A stretch of DNA of 64,000 bases from Adiantum capillus-veneris (Eukaryota > Streptophyta > Polypodiopsida > Polypodiales > Pteridaceae), in assembly GCA_014529385.2 (NCBI GenBank), contig CM043959.1:49669122-49733121 (forward strand), in the 5' to 3' direction. Shown here piece by piece: positions 57,968 through 64,000 of the stretch; position 1 is the stretch's first letter, and the number at the start of each line of letters is the position of its first letter. The position numbers and the translations under genes are program-made. The notes under the pieces are model-generated. The model worked only from the letters and a program-made list of their open reading frames with translations, was not told where the DNA came from and did not search any database.

Positions 57968-58176
57968 ACCAAGAGGATTTGTACACACAATTAATCCCAA
58001 TCACTAGACAAAATATATATATTATGGTAAGCACAAAACTACAATTCCAAAGAACAATTCGTAGCCTATTTGGTCAGCCAAGATTGAATGCCATTAACTC
58101 ATCCATTAACCCTTTCATATTACCCATGATACGATATGACCATAGCCTTAATGTTTTCATCTTCGTATTGTTTTGA
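57964..58176 (+). CDS. LTR ORF2 (70 codons), best copy
   Basis: Begins M-N-Q-E-D-L-Y-T-Q-L-I-P; the core K-L-Q-F-Q-R-T-I-R-S-L-F-G leads into P-R-L-N and N-P-F-I-L-P-M-I-R-Y-D, ending N-V-F-I-F-V-L-F. It is paralogous to ORF1. Versus the family C copy at 44156-44368, replacement differences are about half as frequent as silent ones. No homology to a known protein was recognised; a conserved RNA structure is the main alternative, though it would not predict the excess of silent changes. Confidence 0.65.
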   Translation: MNQEDLYTQLIPITRQNIYIMVSTKLQFQRTIRSLFGQPRLNAINSSINPFILPMIRYDHSLNVFIFVLF

Positions 58177-58383
58177 CATTCTCTTTTGCGTTCTTTTTTT
58201 GTGTGTGTGAATGCAAGAGAGAAAGAGTGAGTCTTCTTTGATTGCACTTCTTTCCAAACCCTAGTCTTCATGGCATCTATGGTTTAACTCCTTCATATAG
58301 TTTTTGTTGAGTTCTCTCACAAACTCTCACAGCCATAAGCCCGGTGCTTTCTTGGCAACACCGCAAATTTCTTGACATATTTT

Positions 58384-58401
58384 TGGTGAACCCGATGCGA
58401 A
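58384..58401 (+). promoter_or_regulatory. Primer-binding site of the subfamily D element
   Basis: TGGTGAACCCGATGCGAA, six bases after the LTR end. Confidence 0.65.
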
Positions 58402-58430
58402 ACTGCCAGGGTGAGAGTTTGTGGGTAACC

Positions 58431-60416
58431 ATGGGTGATCATGTTGAGCAACAAGGTATGCATTTTGACCCAACAACAATGCAAATGTTTCAAGCATTTG
58501 CAATGTTCATGCAACAACAACATGCCACTGAAAGAAGGGAGATTTCAGCAACAAAGGCCATACAAGCGGTCGTCAACAGAATGGATCAATCGAATGGCAA
58601 AGATGTAACCAAGTACTTACGCGAGTATGTGAAGGAGATGGAGCTGCATCGCGTGTCAGAAGGTGAGATGATTCAAAGCTTTGAGCTAGTTGTTGCTCCC
58701 AAAATTAGGGAGCATGTTAGGGCAATTAAAGATGGGCATGGGAGAAATTGGAAAGAACTCAAAGTAGCTTTAAAGGAGGAATATTTCATGGAGGACTCTG
58801 AGAGAGTGACCAAAAGGACATTCTTAGAATGGGTAGTCAAGCCAAAGCAAGGACTATCAATAACAGAACTACTTAGGAAATTTGAGCGGCGCTATGCACA
58901 ACTCACAAGGACAGAAAGGGCCACACTAGATGCAGAAAAGACAGATCTTTTCTTACAAGCTACAGGTAAAGAGTTTCAAGAAAATTTGGAGCTTCTTCTT
59001 GAAGATAAAGATGCTGAGCAAGGACTAAAGACCGACTGGAATGAGGTTGAAGGTGCTGTCTCACTGCTTGCCAAACGACAAAGAAGAAGGGACAAGATGG
59101 TACTAAACACTACAAGTCCTTCCACCTCAACTCCTGACAAAATGGTAAAGCCTACTTTTATCGCTCCTAAGTTTGATGAGTCCATGCTAGATGAGCTTGT
59201 GAAGGGAATGCGTGACTTGAAGGTGAAGCTTGGAAAGCTTGAAGAAAAAGGCCAACCATCAGGGCCACTTCCTAGGCAAAGACAACAGCCCAAAGAAGGG
59301 TTTATTAATAGATGTATTTGGTGTGATAGTATAGACCATGTAAAAAGGGATTGTGATGATTTTAGTGATGCTTTGTCAAAAGATGTTGTCTTTTTTAAGG
59401 ATGGTAAAATCCACTTAAGAGAGACAGGTCTACCCTTGAGAACTAACTTTGGGAAGGGGGGAATGCAAACCTTAGTTGAAGATATGGCAACCAAGCATGC
59501 CACCTCTTCAATTGAGGCAGCTACTTATGGAGTAAAAATTGAGCATTTTTGTGATGCAGAGATGAGTGACCATCATGGTCAAATTTGGCCAAATGTCATG
59601 CAATTAGCTAAAAAGGGAAAGCTTACAAATGAGATTCTACATGAAGCAGGTGATTGCATACGTCTAGAAACAGGATGGAATGATCCAATGGACTTATTGT
59701 CAGTGCATGCCTACATTACAAAATGCCAACAAAATGAGGCAATTGTAGAAGAGAAGCGCAGACGTGAGAATGCTGATGAAGGACCATCAAAAAGAGCTTC
59801 TAGAACTGGGGGAAGAAGTGACTCAATTCCTTCTCAAACACCCTCAACAAAAGGAGCATCTCCACCTGAAGTACTCATGGAGGAGTCTACAACAGGAAAG
59901 AAGAAAGAGCCAACAAAAGGTAAGACAAAAGGCCCAACTTATAAACTACAATCTGATATTGAGGTTGCTACAGATTTAAAGAAAGTCTTGGAGGAAAGGA
60001 TCTTGAATAGCAAGACTGAGTTCACTCTGGGAGAAGTTCTTGGCATTGCAAAGCGTGAATTCGATGAGGAGATCATTGACATCATCAAGAGGAAGAGGAA
60101 AACCCTTGCTGAAGTTTCTCGTCCACAGGTTGAAGGGGAAACCTCGAAGACACAAGGGATGCAACTGCAAAATAAGGAGAATGATGGAGCTGTGGTAGGA
60201 TGCTACCAATCTAGTGGGAGAGTGAAGCAAGTGTATTTCCACGAGGAGATCATTGACATCATCAAGAGGGAGAGGCAAACCCTTGCTGAAGTTTCTCGTC
60301 CACAGGTTGAAGGGGAAACCTCGAAGACACAAGGGATGCAACTGCAAAATAAGGAGAATGATGGAGCTGTGGTAGGATGCTACCAACATATATGGCAAGA
60401 TGTACAAGAAGTCTAA
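58431..60416 (+). CDS. Gag of subfamily D, open over its full length, no pol
   Basis: Begins M-G-D-H-V-E-Q-Q-G-M-H-F-D-P in ACCATGG context and reads about 661 codons without interruption, the only family C/D gag in the window that does. It holds the gag core, a C-I-W-C-D-S-I-D-H-V-K-R-D-C zinc knuckle (about 59310-59352) and the Lys/Glu-rich tail. A C-terminal unit of 177 bp (from about 60065 and again from about 60242) is duplicated in tandem. It ends right at the next LTR piece; no protease or polymerase follows. An LTR-element fossil or gag-only derivative. Confidence 0.75.
   Translation: MGDHVEQQGMHFDPTTMQMFQAFAMFMQQQHATERREISATKAIQAVVNRMDQSNGKDVTKYLREYVKEMELHRVSEGEMIQSFELVVAPKIREHVRAIKDGHGRNWKELKVALKEEYFMEDSERVTKRTFLEWVVKPKQGLSITELLRKFERRYAQLTRTERATLDAEKTDLFLQATGKEFQENLELLLEDKDAEQGLKTDWNEVEGAVSLLAKRQRRRDKMVLNTTSPSTSTPDKMVKPTFIAPKFDESMLDELVKGMRDLKVKLGKLEEKGQPSGPLPRQRQQPKEGFINRCIWCDSIDHVKRDCDDFSDALSKDVVFFKDGKIHLRETGLPLRTNFGKGGMQTLVEDMATKHATSSIEAATYGVKIEHFCDAEMSDHHGQIWPNVMQLAKKGKLTNEILHEAGDCIRLETGWNDPMDLLSVHAYITKCQQNEAIVEEKRRRENADEGPSKRASRTGGRSDSIPSQTPSTKGASPPEVLMEESTTGKKKEPTKGKTKGPTYKLQSDIEVATDLKKVLEERILNSKTEFTLGEVLGIAKREFDEEIIDIIKRKRKTLAEVSRPQVEGETSKTQGMQLQNKENDGAVVGCYQSSGRVKQVYFHEEIIDIIKRERQTLAEVSRPQVEGETSKTQGMQLQNKENDGAVVGCYQHIWQDVQEV
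60065..60390 (+). repeat. Tandem duplication within the D gag
   Basis: Two copies of a ~177-bp unit (the second incomplete), each beginning GAGGAGATCATTGACATC, nearly identical, both in frame. Confidence 0.9.
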
Positions 60417-60417
60417 T

Positions 60418-60815
60418 CTTCACACTGGCTCCTCTCTTCTTGTGTAAACCCTTGTGGGTTCCCTTCACCTATAAAAGGGGACCTCTTCTTCCTTGGAAAA
60501 AACTCATGCCTTTAAGCCATTGATGAGAGGAATTCATGACGGAGTGAGTAGTAATGCCAAATTGTACTTAGCCATTAACATAAGCCTAAGCCTACACTTT
60601 CTCCTAGAAGACGACTAGCCATTCTTGCAACAAGCTAACCTTGGAAGATCAACTCTAATCAAAGAAGGTCTTGTACTTGATGTATCAATCAAAGTGGAAT
60701 TATCCACTCTTCTTCTCTCTCCATCAATAATGGTGCCAAAGGGTTTGTCAAGTAAGATGTGTTCTACATTGATGTTTTCTTGATTTCTTGTTGTTTTCTT
60801 TTTCATATCTAATCC

Positions 60816-60906
<91 letters not shown>

Positions 60907-61636
60907 CTAATATTATCTCCTTAACCAAATCTATCTCTCTCACTCTTAGTAATTCATCCTCTCTACAAATTTTAGGTTCTCTTTGCTACAGGTACATCTC
61001 TCCCCGCAGTATTATTATTGCCTACGGGCAAGAATAGGGCTTGGGAGGGAAACTTCTCATCTCTTCACTTCTCTCGTATCTAAATTTCTCACATACTATC
61101 CTAGATGAATAACCCACATGATGATAATTTCTATCGCTTTCACTCTGTACAATCTATTAGGATTAACGTATGGATTAGCCGTAAAATACACTTTCAACAA
61201 CGTATAGTGTTTCTCTTTGGCCCAGAAAGGCTCAATGAAATACTTCTATCACCGGATCCCATCATACTACCTCTCATAGACTACGGTAAGCACAAAGCTA
61301 CAATTCCAAAGAACAATTCGTAGCCTATTTGGTCAGCCAAGATTGAATGCCATTAACTCATCTATTAACCCTTTCATACTACCCATGATACGATATGACC
61401 ATAGCCTTGACGTTTTCATCTTTGTGTTGTTTTGACATTCTCTTTTGTGTTCTTTCTTTGTGTGTGTGAGTGCAAGAGAGAAAGAGTGGGTCTTCTTTGA
61501 TAGCACTTCTTTCCAAACCCTAGTCTTCATGGCATCTATGGTTTAATTCCTTCATATAGTTTTTGTTGAGTTCTCTCACAAATTCTCACAGCCATAAGCC
61601 CGGTGCTTTCCCGGCAAGACCGCTAATTTCTCGACA
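60418..61636 (+). repeat. Subfamily D LTR, 5' truncated, left arm of an inverted pair
   Basis: Matches the D LTR from just upstream of its TATA box (TATAAAA, 60470-60476) to its end (CTCGACA), followed by the primer site at 61643. It is the mirror image of 61762-63057. The LTR ORF pair here is rearranged into one shorter fused frame (61105-61323). Confidence 0.85.
60816..60904. repeat. (AC)n(AT)n microsatellite
   Basis: About 38 AC units followed by six AT units, inside the LTR at the place where the mirror LTR has a pure AT run. Confidence 0.95.
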
Positions 61637-61761
61637 TATTTTTGGTGAACCCGACGTGAACAAGCCGGGGTCAAAATGCATACCCTGTTGCTCAACATGA
61701 TCACCCATGGTTATCCACAAACCCTCACCCTAGTAGATTCACGTTGGGTTCACCAAAAATA
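61637..61761. other. Centre of the inverted LTR pair
   Basis: From the left: primer site and following bases of the plus-strand copy to about 61670; then, inverted, the first ~40 bp of gag and the primer site of the minus-strand copy. The two copies meet head to head at 61670/61671. Non-mirrored sequence between the arms is only about 70 bp. Confidence 0.8.
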
Positions 61762-61962
61762 TGTCGAGAAATTTGCGGTCTTGCCTGGAAAGCACCGGGC
61801 TTATGGTTGTGAGAGTTTGTGAGAGAACTCAACAAATGCTATATGAAGGAGTTAAACCATAGATGCTATGAAGACTAGGATTTGGAAAGAAGTGCAATCA
61901 AAGAAGACTCACCCTTTCTCTCTTGCATTCACACACACAAAGAAAGAACACAAAAGAGAATG

Positions 61963-62163
61963 TCAAAACAATAGGAAGATGAAAACATCAAGGCTATGGT
62001 CATATCATATCATGGGTAATATGAAAGGGTTAATGTCATTCAATCTTGGCTGACCAAATAGGCTACGAATTGTTCTTTGGAATTGTAGTTTTGTGCTTAC
62101 CATAATATATATATTTTGTCTAGTGATTGGGATTAATTGTGTGTACAAATCCTCTTGGTTCAT
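61963..62163 (-). pseudogene. LTR ORF2, minus-strand copy
   Basis: Same frame as 57964-58176, a little shorter, with about one break. Confidence 0.55.
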
Positions 62164-62378
62164 AGCAAGATAACTACGCTTACATCAAAAGAAAAATTAT
62201 AGTCTATGAGAGGTAGTATGATGGGATCCGGTGATAGAAGTATTTCATTGAGCCTTTCAGGGCCAAAGAGAAACACTATACGTTGTTGAAAGTGTATTTT
62301 ACGGCTAATCCATACGTTAATCCTAATAGATTGTACAGAGTGAAAGCGATAGAAATGATCATCATGTGGGTTATTCAT
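62160..62378 (-). CDS. LTR ORF1, minus-strand copy
   Basis: Open over 72 codons and nearly identical to 57749-57967, with the same ATGA overlap to ORF2. Confidence 0.65.
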   Translation of the reverse strand: MNNPHDDHFYRFHSVQSIRINVWISRKIHFQQRIVFLFGPERLNEILLSPDPIILPLIDYNFSFDVSVVILL

Positions 62379-62588
62379 CTAGGATAGTATGTGAGAAATG
62401 TAGATATGAGAGAAGTGAAGCGATGAGAATTTTCCCTCCCAAGCCCTATTCTTGCCCGTAGACAATAAGGATACTGCGGGGAGAGATGTACCTGTAGCAA
62501 AGAGAACCTAAAATTTGTAGAGAGGATGAATTACTAAGAGTGAGAGAGATAGATTTGGTTAAGGAGATAATATTAGATACATATACAT

Positions 62589-62596
<8 letters not shown>

Positions 62597-62654
<58 letters not shown>
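62597..62654. repeat. (AT)n microsatellite
   Basis: About 29 AT units, inside the D LTR at the same place as the AC run of its mirror copy. Confidence 0.95.
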
Positions 62655-62657
<3 letters not shown>

Positions 62658-63827
62658 GGATTAGAGATGAAAAAGAAAACAATAAGAAATCAGGAAAACA
62701 TCAATGTAGAACACATCTTACTTGAAACCCTTCGGCACCATTATTGATGGGAGAGAGAAGAAGAGTGGATAATTCCACTTTGATTGATACACCAAGTGCA
62801 AGACCTTCTTTGATTAGAGTTGATCTTCCAAGGTTAGCTTGTTGCAAGAATGGCTAGTCTCCCTCTAGGAGAAAGTGTAGGCTTGGGCTTATGTTAATGG
62901 CTAAGTGCAATTAGGCATTACTACTCACTCCCTCAAGAATTCTTCTCATCAATGGCTTGAATGCTTGAGTTCCTTCCAAGGAAGAAGAGGCCCCCTTTTA
63001 TAGGTGAAGGGAACCCCCAAGGGTTTACACAATAAGAGAGGAGCCAGTGTGAACAGGAATTGGAAAAGTTGGAAATGAGTTGCCCCTACATGATGTGGGC
63101 AGACTGGGGTCCAGTATTTTGATCATATCTCCTCAACCATGGCTCTAAATAAAAAAGAAAAAATATGGGCAAAAGCTTCAGCTCATTAGCTACGATTTTC
63201 ATTTTAAAATTGTTTTCCAGTTCGGATTGGAACCTTGTGTAAAAAATTCATTAAAATAGGGTTCATTTATGGCAGCAAAAGTCTTCATGGGGTCTCCTTA
63301 GCCTTGACTTTCATTTAATTCCAAAGGACACCTCATGCCATATGAAAGCATGACATTGCTCCTTGACAAAGTTTTGTAATCATGCTTGCAATAATGCATT
63401 AAAATAAGTGTATCTTTGAAATCATGCCACCTAGTGTCCCACTAGGATTTGATTCTCTCCTAGTAGTTATTTAAAAAGAAATATAAGAAAAGTATAAAAA
63501 ATACATAGAATATATATATATTGGAGTTTACCCTAGATATAGGATCTAGCTAGGGTGTGAGATGATAATGAAATAGTAGAAATAAAGAATCAATGCTTTT
63601 TGCCCCAAGTTAAAGAGGCGGAGCTATTGATGCTTTTCCCATCATATTTTCTGATGGTAAAGTAAGGATATGTTACCCTTGAGAAAAATAAAAGGATGAG
63701 ATAGAAGGCTTATTATTATACTTAAATATTCATATGTACACTATAGGAAATATAATTATGTATCTAAAAAAATACAAGATAGATCTTGTAGCATGCGTTC
63801 CCACTATGTACGTGTCAGAGCACGACA

Positions 63828-64000
63828 TCCACCCCCTCTAAACCTGCACATCCTCCGGTATGTGCCACATTGTCTCTTTGTAAGATTAGACCTCTTATAC
63901 ATCTTCCTTGTCTACTTCCTCACTGGATGATTCCAGAGCTTCATGTTCACTTTGATCTTCTTCTAGATCATTGTCTCCTCTTCTCTTAAACATTTTAATC
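63828..64000 (-). mobile_element. 3' end of a family C/D internal region entering from the right
   Basis: The minus strand matches 50390-50580 of the full family C element, including the acidic C-terminal coding end (E-D-N-D-L-E-like), G-G-C-A-C-A-T-A-C-C-G-G-A-G-G non-coding word and the polypurine tract. The rest of the element lies outside the window. Confidence 0.8.

Larger units (their letters stand above)
57367..58377 (+). repeat. Subfamily D LTR, 3' portion
   Basis: Matches the right-hand part of the full D LTR (61762-63827 on the minus strand), starting CCTTGGAAGATCAACTC and ending CTTGACA. The part upstream of the TATA box is absent. Donor-like CAA/GTAAGAT (57479) and acceptor-like TTGCTACAG (to 57635) are present, followed by the LTR ORF pair. 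Confidence 0.85.
61762..63827 (-). repeat. Subfamily D LTR, full length (2066 bp), minus strand
   Basis: On the minus strand it starts TGTCGTGCTCTGACACG after a polypurine tract (TTTAGAGGGGGTGGA, 63842-63828), has TATAAAA at 63002-62996, and ends CTCGACA at 61762 followed by a primer site and gag start. It thus has internal sequence on both sides. About the first 750 bp are well diverged from the family C LTR; the last 500 bp are well conserved. Confidence 0.85.

Noticed and set aside
60615-60890. Cys-Val repeat ORF and similar ORFs over AC and AT runs
   Set aside because: Translation of microsatellite sequence only.

Overview
The window looks like repeat-rich intergenic chromatin of a land plant. 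The evidence is L1-type LINEs, a Ty1/copia element primed by initiator tRNA-Met, a chromovirus, a Tat-type Ty3/gypsy element with two RNase H domains, a TRIM, and long CT/GA, AC and AT microsatellites. A fern or other seedless plant would fit, but that is an inference. No complete single-copy host gene, rRNA, tRNA or CRISPR array was recognised. Nearly everything is mobile DNA, mostly old and broken, and often nested.

Layout. 1-275: end of a LINE endonuclease. 545-1343: CT microsatellite and a tract rich in TTTGGTAC. 1344-~4905: left part of an LTR element (LTR, tRNA-Asp-like primer site, long leader with repeated palindromes, start of gag). ~4905-~11928: minus-strand Tat-type element. 13375-~18600: chromovirus. 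18601-19967: a second palindrome-bearing leader followed by an orphan ORF. ~20159-21859: truncated copia element. 21860-~24330: LTR and gag of 'family C'. ~24330-31560: two convergent, intron-bearing, decayed genes (RING finger on +, transposase-like on -) whose introns and flanks are full of TTTGGTAC, with a TRIM (26612-27274) inserted. ~32040-35191: LINE. ~35200-39760: deleted Ty3/gypsy element with an SR-rich gag. 39999-42393 plus 52753-57366: a minus-strand gag-protease element without reverse transcriptase, split by a complete-length family C element (42394-52752, two 2172-bp LTRs). 57367-64000: subfamily D of family C, with a gag-only derivative and a large head-to-head inverted LTR pair.

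The strongest candidate for something undescribed is inside the family C/D LTRs. Each LTR carries, on its sense strand, two short ORFs of about 70 codons that overlap by ATGA, are paralogous to each other (21 of 48 aligned residues identical by eye), and between subfamilies differ mainly at silent codon positions. The second candidate is the leader architecture: two or three element groups carry arrays of a long palindrome between the LTR and gag, with the palindrome sequence differing between groups. The third is the TTTGGTAC intron arrays and the convergent gene pair that holds them.
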